Assembly (NCBI RefSeq): GCF_002261425.1
Contig: NZ_NEVJ01000003.1
Span: 1,302,001-1,366,000, forward strand
Length of the DNA stretch: 64,000 bases
Reading direction: 5' to 3'
Origin: Bordetella genomosp. 9
GTDB taxonomy: Bacteria; Pseudomonadota; Gammaproteobacteria; Burkholderiales; Burkholderiaceae_B
This document shows positions 55,476 through 64,000 of the stretch, piece after piece (position 1 is the stretch's first letter; each line of letters starts with the position of its first letter). A program made the translations under genes and the position numbers. Below the pieces are notes generated by a model. That model was not told the DNA's origin. It saw only the letters and a program-made list of their open reading frames with translations, and ran no database searches.

Positions 55476-56867
55476 TTACTTGGCGGTACGGCCCACGGAT
55501 TCCGGCTTCCCGCCTTCGCCGTTCACCTTGGGAAAGTGTCCCGCGGCGGCGTACTCTTCCAGCCGGTTGTAGAGCGTCTTCAGGCTGATGCCGAGTATTT
55601 CGGCGGCATGCTTCTTGACCCCGCCGCACTGCTCGAGCGTGGCGAAAATCAAACGCCGATCCGCGTCGGCCAGCGGCACGCCCACCGGCACCGTGATCTG
55701 CGAACCCGTGGCGGTCTTTTCCGGCGACATCTGCAGGGGGACGATACCCGCGCGGATCTCGTTGTCGTCAGCCAGGATGAAGGCGCGATGCACGTAGTTC
55801 TTCAGCTCGCGCACATTGCCCGGCCAGCTGTGATTGCGCAGGCTTTCCAGCGTGTCCACCGCGAATTTCTTGTCCGCCCCACGCTCCTTGTTGAGCATGT
55901 CCAGGTAGCGCTGGGCGATCAGGATGACGTCGTCGCCCCGCTCACGCAAGGGCGGCAACTCCACCGGGAACACGTTCAGGCGGTGGTACAAGTCTTCGCG
56001 CAGCTTGCCTTCGGCAACGGCCTCCTCGGGGCTGCGGTTGGTCGCCGCCACCACGCGCACGTCGCTGGCGATTTCCCGGTTCGTGCCCACCCGCATGAAC
56101 AAGCCGGTTTCCAGCACCCGCAGCAGCTTCACCTGCAGGTCGATGGGCATTTCGGTGATTTCGTCCAGGAACAGCGTGCCCCCGGCCGCGCGTTCGAAAT
56201 AACCCTTGTGCTGGCGGTCGGCCCCGGTAAAGCTGCCGCGCTCGTGGCCGAACATTTCGCTTTCGATCAGATTGGGCGAAATCGCACCGCAGTTGACCGG
56301 CAGGAAGGGGCCTTTCTTTCTTCCGCTGAGCTCATGGATGGCCTGGGCAGCCAATTCCTTGCCCGTGCCGCTGTCGCCCATCAGGAATACCGTGGCCTCC
56401 GTCGGGGCCACCTTGGCGATCTGCCGGTAGAGCTGCTTCATGGGCTGCGACCGCCCCAGCATTTTGCCGAAACGATCTTCGTCCTCGAAGGGGCCTCCCC
56501 ACGGGGACAGATCAGCGTTGCGGGGCATGCGCCCCAACACCATTTTCAGCCGCTGGATATTGACCGGCTTGAGCAGATAATCGATGGCGCCCAGCCGCAG
56601 GGCATCCACCGCGCTTTCCACACTGGCGTGGCCGGTAATGAAGACGACATCGACATTGGGCGAGCTCAGGGCCTGGAAAATATCCAGGCCGCTGCCATCG
56701 GGCAATTGCAGGTCGGACAGCACCAGGTCCGGCGACTGGCGCAGGATCTGGATCTTTGCCTCGCGCAGATCGCTGGCTTGGGCTACGGTGAACCCTTCGT
56801 CCTTGACGATTTCAGCCAGCGCGGTCCGCACTGGCGATTCGTCATCGACGATCAAAACATGTGGCAT
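55476..56867 (-). CDS. NtrC-family sigma-54 response regulator
   Basis: 463 residues. Receiver domain (1-120, phospho-acceptor Asp52 in [12 protein letters not shown]), then AAA+ domain with Walker A GDSGTGKE (164-171) and the sigma-54-contacting loop GSFTGA (211-216), then a Fis-type helix-turn-helix ([20 protein letters not shown]). It activates sigma-54 promoters when phosphorylated. No histidine kinase is adjacent. It is divergent from a second enhancer-binding protein. A TAGAAT box lies about 75 nt upstream. Confidence 0.94.
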   Translation of the reverse strand: MPHVLIVDDESPVRTALAEIVKDEGFTVAQASDLREAKIQILRQSPDLVLSDLQLPDGSGLDIFQALSSPNVDVVFITGHASVESAVDALRLGAIDYLLKPVNIQRLKMVLGRMPRNADLSPWGGPFEDEDRFGKMLGRSQPMKQLYRQIAKVAPTEATVFLMGDSGTGKELAAQAIHELSGRKKGPFLPVNCGAISPNLIESEMFGHERGSFTGADRQHKGYFERAAGGTLFLDEITEMPIDLQVKLLRVLETGLFMRVGTNREIASDVRVVAATNRSPEEAVAEGKLREDLYHRLNVFPVELPPLRERGDDVILIAQRYLDMLNKERGADKKFAVDTLESLRNHSWPGNVRELKNYVHRAFILADDNEIRAGIVPLQMSPEKTATGSQITVPVGVPLADADRRLIFATLEQCGGVKKHAAEILGISLKTLYNRLEEYAAAGHFPKVNGEGGKPESVGRTAK

Positions 56868-57139
56868 GCGCAGTTCCGTGAAGTTCGCTTTCTTTCTGGT
56901 TTATAAAAGCATGGGGCGCAATGCGCGCGCCGCGAGTCTTTTATTCTAGCCTCCGCCGGGCGCGACCTGTATCGCGTGTAAGAGCGAGGGCGGTGCATAA
57001 TGCGGACCATTCGCGGCACCGAAGCTTATCGTGCGCCGTTTTACCGAAACGTAAACAATTCGTACAGTTAGCTAAGATTTTCATCTACTTTCAAGTGCTT
57101 GCAACGGCGAGTATTCCGGGTAAGTAGGATTCATCAGAT

Positions 57140-58222
57140 ATGCAGCCCAACAATATCGCGGGCGCCGGCCCCCGGCGCCCGGCAGCCAAACGAGCCAACA
57201 AGGAAATGGGAAGTTCCAACGCCAGCGCGGCAACGCGCCCTGGAGGCCGCGCCGACCCGGCCGCCTTTCCCGATCCTGCGTCCATGGGGAAATGCGACGC
57301 CATGCGCAAGCTGGCCGAGCAGATCGACAAAGTGGCCGGCACCGACGCCAGCGTGCTGATCGTCGGGGAAAGCGGCACCGGCAAGGAACTGGTGGCACGG
57401 GCCATCCATGGCGGCAGCACCCGCTCAGACCAGCCCTTCGTGCCGGTGAACTGCGGCGCGATCCCGGCGTCGCTGATCGAAGCGGAACTGTTCGGGCATG
57501 AGAAAGGCAGCTTCACCGGCGCCATCGCCCAGAACATCGGTTATTTCGAACACGCCAGCGGCGGCACCCTGTTCCTGGACGAAGTCACCGAAATGCCGCT
57601 GGACATGCAGGTGCAACTGCTGCGTGTGCTGGAAACCGGCACCTTTCACCGGGTGGGCGGCCTGCAGCCCGTGAAGGTCAACGTGCGCATCGTTGCGGCC
57701 ACCAACCGCGACCCCTATACCGCGGTCAACGAAGGCCGTTTCCGCGAAGACCTGCTGTATCGCCTGGCCGTCGTGCCGCTACGGGTGCCGCCGCTGCGCG
57801 AACGGCTGGACGACGTCCCCTATCTGGCGCAGCGCTTCCTGGACGGTTTCAATGCCGCCGAAGGCACCAGCAAGACCTTCTCCAAGCGCGCGATGGAAAC
57901 GCTGCAGGGCTACGACTGGCCCGGCAACGTCAGGGAATTGAAGAACACCATCCATCGCGCCTACATCCTGGCCGACAACGTGGTGGAAGTCGCCGGGCCG
58001 GCGCTGTCGCGCCGCCAGCCCAAGGCCCAGGTGGCGCAGGGCACGCTGAAGATGGCGGTGGGCACCTCGCTATTGCAGGCCCAGCGCGAACTGATCCTGG
58101 CCACGCTGGCCCACCACCAGGGCGACAAGCGGCTGACGGCCCGCACGCTGGGGATCAGCCTGAAGACCCTGTACAACCGGCTGGGCACCTATGACGGCGG
58201 CGCCCCGACCCATACGGGTTAG
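57140..58222 (+). CDS. Sigma-54 enhancer-binding protein without receiver domain
   Basis: 360 residues. The first ~48 residues are low-complexity (Ala, Arg, Pro, Ser) with no receiver, GAF or PAS domain. The AAA+ domain follows with Walker A GESGTGKE (76-83), GSFTGA (123-128) and TLFLDEVTEMP (Walker B), then a Fis helix-turn-helix ([17 protein letters not shown]). Without an input domain it may be constitutively active or controlled by a partner protein, as with PspF or HrpR/S. It faces away from the receiver-bearing paralogue across 272 bp (56868-57139) in which I see no gene. Confidence 0.92.
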   Translation: MQPNNIAGAGPRRPAAKRANKEMGSSNASAATRPGGRADPAAFPDPASMGKCDAMRKLAEQIDKVAGTDASVLIVGESGTGKELVARAIHGGSTRSDQPFVPVNCGAIPASLIEAELFGHEKGSFTGAIAQNIGYFEHASGGTLFLDEVTEMPLDMQVQLLRVLETGTFHRVGGLQPVKVNVRIVAATNRDPYTAVNEGRFREDLLYRLAVVPLRVPPLRERLDDVPYLAQRFLDGFNAAEGTSKTFSKRAMETLQGYDWPGNVRELKNTIHRAYILADNVVEVAGPALSRRQPKAQVAQGTLKMAVGTSLLQAQRELILATLAHHQGDKRLTARTLGISLKTLYNRLGTYDGGAPTHTG

Positions 58223-58225
58223 GCG

Positions 58226-58678
58226 TCAGGACCAGTACGGGGGCTGCCCGTAGTATTCGTGGATACCGGCCGCCCATGACGGGTCGGCCATCCGCGGCCA
58301 GTTGTCCTTGTCGAAACCGGCCGCGTTGCGCATCCGCTCCAGATCGATATCCAGCAGGAAGCATTTGCGATCGGTATCCAGGGCCAGCGCACCCCAGGGA
58401 ATGGCGAACAGCTTATCGCCTATCCCCATGACCCCGCCTCGTACCAGCACCGCGTAGGCAATGCGTCCGGTCGGCACGTCGATCATGATGTCCTGCAGGG
58501 TGCCGAGCTTTTCTCCGGACAGGTTCAGCACGTCATTGCCTTCCAGCGTCGCGGCCGCCATGATTTCGGGGCCTGGTCCGACGCTGGATTTCTTCGCCGA
58601 TCCCACGATGCGGGTTTCGGCGGGCGATCCCGCCGCGGCGGCGCGCGGCGGCGGTACGGTGTCACGGCCATGATCCAT
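58226..58678 (-). CDS. PRC-barrel domain protein
   Basis: 150 residues. A disordered Ala/Pro-rich N-terminus (about 1-40) precedes a PRC-barrel (about 45-115) with GNDVLNLSGEKLGTLQDIMID and IPWGALALD. The C-terminal HEYYGQPPYWS tail is a common feature of this subgroup, often stress- or storage-related. The start at 58678 follows AGGAG with 8-nt spacing. It converges on the enhancer-binding-protein gene, whose stop is 3 nt away. Role unknown. Confidence 0.82.
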   Translation of the reverse strand: MDHGRDTVPPPRAAAAGSPAETRIVGSAKKSSVGPGPEIMAAATLEGNDVLNLSGEKLGTLQDIMIDVPTGRIAYAVLVRGGVMGIGDKLFAIPWGALALDTDRKCFLLDIDLERMRNAAGFDKDNWPRMADPSWAAGIHEYYGQPPYWS

Positions 58679-58880
58679 ATTGCTCTCCTGCACTAAACCG
58701 TAAGGCCAGCCACCAGCCTGGAACTTTTACATGAGCTGGTAATTCCGTCTGGCAAGAAGCCACCCTCACGCACCCTCGGCGCGCGCGACTATCCGGGGCC
58801 AGCATACGGCGTGCCTTGAAAACCCAATGAATACGCGGGTTTGCCAAAACGCAGGCGCACGCACACCCCCTGACAAAAAG

Positions 58881-58897
58881 TTGGCACGCACTTTGCT
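58881..58897 (+). promoter_or_regulatory. Consensus sigma-54 (-24/-12) promoter before rpoN
   Basis: TTGGCACG (58881-58888), four bases, then TTGCT (58893-58897). GG and GC are 10 nt apart as required, matching YTGGCACG-N4-TTGCW completely. It points at rpoN, whose TTG start is 57 nt further on. An inverted repeat AAACCC/GGGTTT (58820-58825 and 58837-58842, 11-nt spacer) lies about 40 nt upstream and could bind an activator. Confidence 0.8.
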
Positions 58898-58953
58898 TTT
58901 GTCTTCTTGAATGGGATGGACGTTTCATCCCTGCAGTTAAACGGAGACAGCAA

Positions 58954-60432
58954 TTGGCACATCAAGCCACGTACGAACTCAGGGCGCGTCAGCAGACCAG
59001 CCTGACGCCGCGGCTCCAGCAATCGGTGAAACTGCTGCAGATGTCCGCGCTGGAATTCACCCGCGAAATCGAGCAAGCGCTCGCAACCAATCCTTTCCTG
59101 GAAGAAGGCGACGACGACACGGCAGGCTCGGACGCCGCCAGCAGCACGGCCACCCATACGGACGCTGTGCTGAACGACACCCTGGCCAGCACGGCCGAGC
59201 TGCAGGCGCCCGCGATCACCGAGGCGCCGCCGGAAGTCGTGATCGAACTGCCTGAGCTTCCCGACATGCAATCCGAGTACTCGGGCGACTACCCGGCCGC
59301 ACGTGCCTCCGGCGACGGCGACAGCGACGTCGGCCAATGGGCGCGCAGTACCGAGGATCTGCGCGACCGCCTGTGCAGCGAACTCTGCAGCTATCGCCTG
59401 GCGGAGCGCGACCGGCTGATGGCGGAATACATCATCGAAGGACTCGACGAAGAAGGCTACCTGCGCACGGACCTGACCGAACTCGCGGGGGAAGGCGTAT
59501 TCGACCCGCCGCCGGAACGCGAAGAATGGGAAGTCGCGTTGAAGCTGGTGCAGCAGCTGGATGTCCCCGGCCTGGCCGCGCGCAACCTGGCGGAGTGCCT
59601 GAAGCTGCAGCTGGTCGCGATGGACGGCGACACCCCGGGCCGCGATCTGGCGCTGCACATCGTCGAGCATGAGCTGGAACGCCTGGGCAAGCACGATTTC
59701 TCGGGCCTGGTGCGCGCCTGCCAATGCAGCGACGACGCGATGCGCGAAGCCTGCGCGCTGATCCGCCGGCTGGATCCTCGCCCCGGACTGCGCTACGCGC
59801 AAGACGACTCAAGCTACGTCGTACCCGACGTCGTTGTGCAGAAGTTCAACAACCAATGGATCGTCACGCCCAATCGCGCGGCGATGCCGCGCGCGCGACT
59901 GCATCGCGCGTACGCGGACCTGTTCCGCAATGCACGCTACAGCGACCGCTCGCCCATGGCGCAGGAACTGCAGGAAGCCCGCTGGCTGATCCGCAACGTG
60001 GAGCAACGCTACAGCACCATCCAGCGCGTCGCCGAAGCCATCGTGCTGCGGCAGCAGACGTTTTTCGAGTATGGCGAAATCGCCCTGCGTCCGCTCATGC
60101 TGCGGGAAATCGCGGATGAGCTGGAGATCCACGAGTCGACCGTCTCGCGCGCGACCAGCAACAAGTACATGGCAACGCCGCGCGGGATTTTCGAATTCAA
60201 GCACTTCTTCTCGCGCGAGCTCTATACCGATACGGGCGGCAGCTGCTCGGCCGCTGCCGTGCGGGCGCTGATCAAGGAAATGATCGATGGCGAAGATGCC
60301 TCGACTCCCCTGTCGGATGTCGATCTCGCCCACCTGCTGGGCCAGCAGGGCGTGGTCGTCGCGCGCCGCACGGTCTCCAAGTATCGCGGGCAGTTGAAGT
60401 ATCCGCCCGCCGACATGCGCCGTCAGTACTGA
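58954..60432 (+). CDS. rpoN: RNA polymerase sigma-54 factor
   Basis: 492 residues. Region I (TPRLQQSVKLLQMSALEF, about 18-36) binds activators, and an acidic region II (about 50-125) follows. The core-binding domain and HTH (EIADELEIHESTVSRATSNKY) come next, then the RpoN box ARRTVSKYR (470-478), which recognises the -24 element. The start is TTG at 58954, with GGAG 8 nt upstream. Unusually, a perfect sigma-54 promoter precedes it. The typical downstream genes (hpf, pts) are absent: a terminator and small exported proteins follow. Confidence 0.96.
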   Translation: MAHQATYELRARQQTSLTPRLQQSVKLLQMSALEFTREIEQALATNPFLEEGDDDTAGSDAASSTATHTDAVLNDTLASTAELQAPAITEAPPEVVIELPELPDMQSEYSGDYPAARASGDGDSDVGQWARSTEDLRDRLCSELCSYRLAERDRLMAEYIIEGLDEEGYLRTDLTELAGEGVFDPPPEREEWEVALKLVQQLDVPGLAARNLAECLKLQLVAMDGDTPGRDLALHIVEHELERLGKHDFSGLVRACQCSDDAMREACALIRRLDPRPGLRYAQDDSSYVVPDVVVQKFNNQWIVTPNRAAMPRARLHRAYADLFRNARYSDRSPMAQELQEARWLIRNVEQRYSTIQRVAEAIVLRQQTFFEYGEIALRPLMLREIADELEIHESTVSRATSNKYMATPRGIFEFKHFFSRELYTDTGGSCSAAAVRALIKEMIDGEDASTPLSDVDLAHLLGQQGVVVARRTVSKYRGQLKYPPADMRRQY

Positions 60433-60505
60433 AGCTGCCGGCACAGGGGCGCGCGCCGCGTCGTCACGTCATCACGACGACGCGACGACGACACAGGCGG
60501 CAAAT

Positions 60506-60535
60506 GAAAACGGGGCGCCGCGGCGCCCCGTTTTC
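60506..60535. terminator. Terminator after rpoN
   Basis: A perfect 15-bp palindrome, GAAAACGGGGCGCCG and its complement, with A and T flanks. It serves rpoN on the plus strand and the minus-strand gene at 60579-60911. Before it, 60440-60495 carries repeated CGTCGTCA/ACGACG tracts. Confidence 0.85.
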
Positions 60536-60578
60536 AATGCCTTGCGCCGCCGGACGGCAGCGCAGGGCACATGGCGGA

Positions 60579-60911
60579 TTAACGCTTCCCCGTATCGGTA
60601 TAGGGCGCACCGCCACCCTGCGTCGGCGACACGTTGGTGTTCTTCATGTCGGAAGGCAGGCGCGGCTCGCTTTCCTTGCGCAGGTCGCTACCCGACGTGT
60701 CGCGATTGACCGGCGCGGTGCCGGACGGTTGCGACGCATACGGCGCCGGGGCGGGCGTGCCGGGCGGCACCTTGTCGTTGTTGGGCGGCGTCGCGGTCGT
60801 ATCGTTGGGCGTCGTCGACGGCGTGGTCGGCGCGTTCTGCTGCGCCAGCGCAGCACCGGAGCCGCAGGCCGCGGCAAGAATCAACATGGAGGTGAGTCGG
60901 CTGATCTTCAT
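60579..60911 (-). CDS. Small exported Pro/Thr-rich hypothetical protein
   Basis: 110 residues. A signal peptide (about 1-23, cleavage after ALA) precedes a disordered region rich in Thr, Pro and Asn, ending GGGAPYTDTGKR. AGGAGAG precedes the ATG. No domain is recognisable. It is divergent from another small exported protein at 61077; similar small periplasmic proteins occur in relatives. Function unknown. Confidence 0.72.
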   Translation of the reverse strand: MKISRLTSMLILAAACGSGAALAQQNAPTTPSTTPNDTTATPPNNDKVPPGTPAPAPYASQPSGTAPVNRDTSGSDLRKESEPRLPSDMKNTNVSPTQGGGAPYTDTGKR

Positions 60912-61076
60912 TCTGCTCTCCTATCAAGTGTGGCGAGTAAGGACCCGTGGTACAGCAAACCCTATGCCCATGACACATCACGTTCGCGCAATGCTCAGGT
61001 ACACCGCTTGCGGTACAGCAGCCAGGTCCAATCGTGGACCGGGCAGACGCCTGATATAAACAAAGGAGTAAGCATC

Positions 61077-61445
61077 ATGAACGTGATCAAACTTTCGCTG
61101 AGCGCCATTGCCTTGAGCATCCCCGCCGTCAGCTTCACTGCCTACGCGCAAGCGCAGGCGCCGATGACCAACAAGGAAATCGATGCACAGTACAAGGCCG
61201 ACGAAAAGAAGTGCGATGGCTTGAAGGGCGATCAGAAGGACGTGTGCCAGAAGCAAGCCAAGGCCACGCGCGATAACGCCAAGGCCGACGCCAAGCAAGC
61301 CAAGGAACAGGCCGAATCGCGCCACGACGCCACCAAGAAGAAGCGTGATAACGACTACGACGTCGCCAAGGCCAAGTGCGACACGATGTCCGGCAATGCC
61401 AAGGACACCTGCATGGCCGACGCCAAGACCCGCTACGGCAAGTAA
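61077..61445 (+). CDS. Exported lysine/alanine-rich helical protein with paired cysteines
   Basis: 122 residues. A signal peptide (about 1-26, ending AYAQAQ) precedes a highly charged, Lys/Asp/Ala-rich helical body. Two similar repeats each carry two cysteines (KKCDGLKGDQKDVCQKQAKA and AKCDTMSGNAKDTCMADAK), suggesting disulfide-closed helical hairpins in the periplasm. AAGGAG precedes the ATG. Its own terminator follows. Function unknown. Confidence 0.78.
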   Translation: MNVIKLSLSAIALSIPAVSFTAYAQAQAPMTNKEIDAQYKADEKKCDGLKGDQKDVCQKQAKATRDNAKADAKQAKEQAESRHDATKKKRDNDYDVAKAKCDTMSGNAKDTCMADAKTRYGK

Positions 61446-61466
61446 GCAGTACCGGTCTCACATGCA

Positions 61467-61496
61467 AAAACGGCCAGCATTGCGCTGGCCGTTTTT
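61467..61496 (+). terminator. Terminator after the Lys/Ala-rich protein gene
   Basis: The stem AACGGCCAGC / GCTGGCCGTT is followed by a T-run, 20 nt after the stop. Flanking A-run also allows use from the minus strand. Confidence 0.85.
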
Positions 61497-61559
61497 CTTT
61501 TCTGCCGCCGCTGATTCACCGAATCGGCATCTCATTGTTCAATCATGCCGGCCGTTTTT

Positions 61560-63014
61560 TCAAAGCCAGCGTTCGAACATCCTGGAGATGGACTCCATGA
61601 ATCGATCGCGGATGCCGCGGTCTTTCCACGCATCCGGCTCGATACGCTGCGCGTGCGCCACGTCGTCGGCAAAGAGACCTTCCATCTGTCGGCCGAAACG
61701 CGGGCCGATGATCACGGCATTCAGTTCGTAGTTCAGGGCGAAGCTGCGCCAATCCAGATTGCTCGATCCCACCGTCGACCAGACGCCATCGATCACCGCG
61801 GTCTTGGCGTGTAAAAACGCATCGCGCCGCTCGTAGATTTTTACGCCCGCTTCGAGGAGCTCGGAGTAGTACGAACGTCCCGCGTGGAACACGAGTGAAG
61901 AATCGCTGAAACCGGGCAGGACCATCGCCACATCGACGTTGCGGCGCGCGGCGTCGGCCAGCGCGCGCACGAAGGCCGGATCCGGAACGAAGTACGCCAT
62001 GGTGATATGGATGGACCGCTGCGCGCTCTGTATCGCCGACATGAAGGTCAGGTAAAGCGTGTAGCCGTCGCGATCGCCCGGGCGGTTGGCGATGATGCGC
62101 ACCAGCAGATCGCCCTGGCGATCGGCTCGCGGATAAAACTCGCGCGGGTCCAGCGGCGGACCATGCTGGCTTTCCCATCCCGCCTGCATGACCCGTTCGA
62201 TCTCGGCCACCGCGGGTCCTTGCACGCGTATCTGCGTATCCCGCCAGGGCGCTTCCTTGGGGTCGGGCGCATTGTCCGCGTCGGCCGAGCTTCCACGCAG
62301 TATCGACGCCGACGAGCCCGACGACGGCGAAGACTCGTACACGCCACTGATGTTGATGCCGCCCAGGAATCCGGTCTTGCCGTCCACCACCAGCAGCTTG
62401 CGATGATCGCGATTGTTGGGCGACCAACCCGCGCGAGCCTCGACGGGATTGATGGGATTGAAGACCACCACCTGTACGCCAGCGTCCCGCATCCGGTCGA
62501 AGAAGGCCTTGGGTGTGCTCAGGGTACCGACGCCATCCACCATCAACGCGACCGGCACGCCTTCACGCCGCTTCGCGATCAGGGCGTCCGAAAACCGCTG
62601 CCCGGCTTCGTCGGCGTCGAAGATATAGCTTTCCATGTGCACGTACTGGCGCGCGCCCCGTATGGCGGCCAGCATTTCGCGGTAGGTGCTGGGCCCGTCG
62701 GCCAACAGCTCGACGCTGTTGCCGGCGGTCAGGGGCGACCCGCTGATGGCTTCTTCCACCTGCAGGTGGCGCGCCAGAAAGCCGGCGGTCTGGGCATCCA
62801 TGTCGCCCGGCTCGAAATGCGTCGAAGGGGGCCCTGCTTTCTCCAGCCCCTTGACGATGGCCTGGCTGCGTTGATAGCTGAGCCAACCGGAATCGGTCGC
62901 GATCCGTATCTGATCGCGTGGCATTGCACCGTCGCCGGTATCGGGCACGGTGGCGCAAGCGCCCAGGGCAAAAACAACCACCACGAGCCAGCCGGCTCGC
63001 CATAACCGTTTCAT
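61560..63014 (-). CDS. Phospholipase D-family lipoprotein (cardiolipin synthase-like)
   Basis: 484 residues. A signal peptide with lipobox LGAC (Cys about 20) is followed by two PLD domains. The first HKD motif is NNRDHRKLLVVDGKTGFLGG (about 205), the second FLHAKTAVIDGVWSTVGSSN (about 405). It resembles ClsC/YmdC-type phosphatidyl transferases but is predicted to be a lipid-anchored envelope protein. The start at 63014 is chosen because it yields the lipobox. It could remodel anionic phospholipids or cleave another phosphodiester. Confidence 0.9.
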   Translation of the reverse strand: MKRLWRAGWLVVVVFALGACATVPDTGDGAMPRDQIRIATDSGWLSYQRSQAIVKGLEKAGPPSTHFEPGDMDAQTAGFLARHLQVEEAISGSPLTAGNSVELLADGPSTYREMLAAIRGARQYVHMESYIFDADEAGQRFSDALIAKRREGVPVALMVDGVGTLSTPKAFFDRMRDAGVQVVVFNPINPVEARAGWSPNNRDHRKLLVVDGKTGFLGGINISGVYESSPSSGSSASILRGSSADADNAPDPKEAPWRDTQIRVQGPAVAEIERVMQAGWESQHGPPLDPREFYPRADRQGDLLVRIIANRPGDRDGYTLYLTFMSAIQSAQRSIHITMAYFVPDPAFVRALADAARRNVDVAMVLPGFSDSSLVFHAGRSYYSELLEAGVKIYERRDAFLHAKTAVIDGVWSTVGSSNLDWRSFALNYELNAVIIGPRFGRQMEGLFADDVAHAQRIEPDAWKDRGIRDRFMESISRMFERWL

Positions 63015-63149
63015 ATCGTTTTTCTTTTTATGCGGAACGATGCAAGCACCGCCCCGTCGTGTCCGCATCGATCGGGGCGGCTGTAGTGTCGATCCTATTG
63101 AGTCTGGAGGGGCGCGGATTCGCCGCGCGCGCGACAGCGGCTGGCTTCC

Positions 63150-63461
63150 CTACTTTTTCTTGTTATCGGCCGAGGTCGCTTCGGACGGCGCGGCCTGCCG
63201 CGAGCCGACACGGCGCTCGGCGTCCTCTTTCTTGGGAAAGCCGAAATCGCGTGTCTCGTACTTGCCCTGGTCGTAGTCGCCCTTGTATCCGCCCTGGTCT
63301 CCGGGCTGATACCCGCGGTCCTGCGCCGCCTTGTCCCAATCCTGCTGCTTATCGAGTTCATGCGCGACGCGCTGCGGCCCCTCGCGGCCCTTCGATTGCG
63401 GCTGATCGGTGGCCTGCGCGTCCGCGGGCTTGTCATGTTCGTCGGTGCGTCCGGCTTTCAT
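63150..63461 (-). CDS. Small hydrophilic hypothetical protein
   Basis: 103 residues rich in Gly, Asp, Gln and Lys, with GYQPGDQGGYKGDYDQGKYETRDFGF in the middle (Tyr/Gly repeats) and a Lys-rich C-terminus. No hydrophobic segment. It is probably disordered, like small stress-inducible proteins. It lies 19 nt downstream of the next minus-strand gene and may be co-transcribed. Function unknown. Confidence 0.55.
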   Translation of the reverse strand: MKAGRTDEHDKPADAQATDQPQSKGREGPQRVAHELDKQQDWDKAAQDRGYQPGDQGGYKGDYDQGKYETRDFGFPKKEDAERRVGSRQAAPSEATSADNKKK

Positions 63462-63480
63462 CGTAGTCTCCCGTACTCGT

Positions 63481-63996
63481 TCAAATCGGAAATCCGGTCC
63501 GCAGGGAGGTTCGCATGTCCTCGCGGCCTCGGATCAAATCCGCCACGATATGGCGTTGACGCAGGCGCTCCATGCTGCGCCCGCCGGCATCGCGCAGCAA
63601 TTGGGCGCCTTTGTCCTCCTGCCCGGCCTGGGTCACCACGGCGACGAATGCAGCCTGCGTGGGCAGGCGCCCGTCGCTGTACCGACGACGTTCGAACCGC
63701 GCGAACAATGTCGCCACCAGGTAACCGAACAAGGCGCCCACCGCGGCCACCAGGACGATGTAGGCGTCCGGCACGTTCATCGCCACCGCCGCGGCGACGC
63801 CGACCGCAGCGCCCGCCGCGCCCAGGGCCGCCGCGCGCGCCATGGCGGCGTGCACGAGCTGCCCTGGCCAGCGCTCGCTTTCCGCGGCGCGGAAAACGCA
63901 GACGGCGTCCTCGCGAAAGCCGTCACCCACCAGGGCGTGCGCGGCGCTAGCGGCGTCCGGCAAGGTTTCGAATCGTGCGACCAGTATCACAGGCAT
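63481..63996 (-). CDS. Hypothetical membrane protein with glycine/alanine-rich hairpin
   Basis: 171 residues. The N-terminal part (MPVILVARFETLPDAASAAH) resembles an alpha/beta domain of the general-stress membrane-protein type. The centre (about 55-95) is an Ala/Gly-rich hydrophobic hairpin, and the C-terminus is basic and soluble. This architecture is seen in uncharacterised stress proteins. The start at 63996 is close to the window edge, so the upstream region is not visible. Confidence 0.65.
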   Translation of the reverse strand: MPVILVARFETLPDAASAAHALVGDGFREDAVCVFRAAESERWPGQLVHAAMARAAALGAAGAAVGVAAAVAMNVPDAYIVLVAAVGALFGYLVATLFARFERRRYSDGRLPTQAAFVAVVTQAGQEDKGAQLLRDAGGRSMERLRQRHIVADLIRGREDMRTSLRTGFPI

Positions 63997-64000
63997 GATG

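Overview
The window is about 64 kb of high-GC chromosome from a betaproteobacterium, most likely Bordetella or a close relative in the Alcaligenaceae. The evidence is the gene order (exbB-exbD-lpxK-Trm112-kdsB-adk; argF divergent from a DUF3579 gene), three Bug-type tricarboxylate-transporter binding proteins of the kind expanded in Bordetella, and the sequences of the housekeeping proteins. I see no phage, insertion sequence or CRISPR array. Accessory content is metabolic.

Layout. 1-5.4 kb: end of a DUF192 gene, pcaF thiolase, a ClC chloride transporter, sodB and xseA. 5.8-13.8 kb: an envelope operon (ExbB/ExbD pair, lpxK, Trm112-like, kdsB) followed by adk, a short-chain dehydrogenase, murJ, an orphan FecR-like regulator and rpsT. 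14-20 kb: a GntR-controlled sugar-acid or hydroxy-acid catabolic locus built around overlapping divergent promoters. 20-26.7 kb: argF and argG flanking an amidase/MFS locus. 26.9-30.7 kb: a two-component system translationally coupled to the potassium transporter kup. 30.7-32.9 kb: tonB-exbB-exbD with a Fur box. 33.1-43.6 kb: a ten-gene catabolic operon with LacI-type operators. It encodes a HisD-like dehydrogenase, an SDR, LacI, a 3-hydroxyacyl-CoA-dehydrogenase-like enzyme, two Bug proteins, an isocitrate-lyase-family lyase, a LeuCD-like hydro-lyase and an iron alcohol dehydrogenase.

43.7-50.2 kb: tRNA-Val, hupB, a PKHD hydroxylase, a Cys/Met-metabolism PLP enzyme, rlmB, rnr and two identical tRNA-Leu(CAG) genes, each with its own promoter and terminator. 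50.3-55.4 kb: GNAT acetyltransferase, AEC carrier, arsB without other ars genes, a glutamate-synthase-family FMN protein and a small disordered protein. 55.4-60.4 kb: a sigma-54 block with an NtrC-type regulator, a second enhancer-binding protein lacking a receiver, a PRC-barrel protein and rpoN, which has a consensus sigma-54 promoter in front of it. 60.5-64 kb: small exported or stress-type proteins and a phospholipase-D-family lipoprotein.

The strongest candidates for something undescribed are the 33-43.6 kb operon, whose hydro-lyase plus lyase pairing resembles the 2,3-dimethylmalate branch of anaerobic nicotinate breakdown but sits in a different gene context, and the apparent sigma-54 autoregulation of rpoN. 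Starts were chosen from ribosome binding sites and overlaps. Several genes (the first exbB, rnr, rpoN, the amidase, the FecR-like gene) appear to start with TTG.
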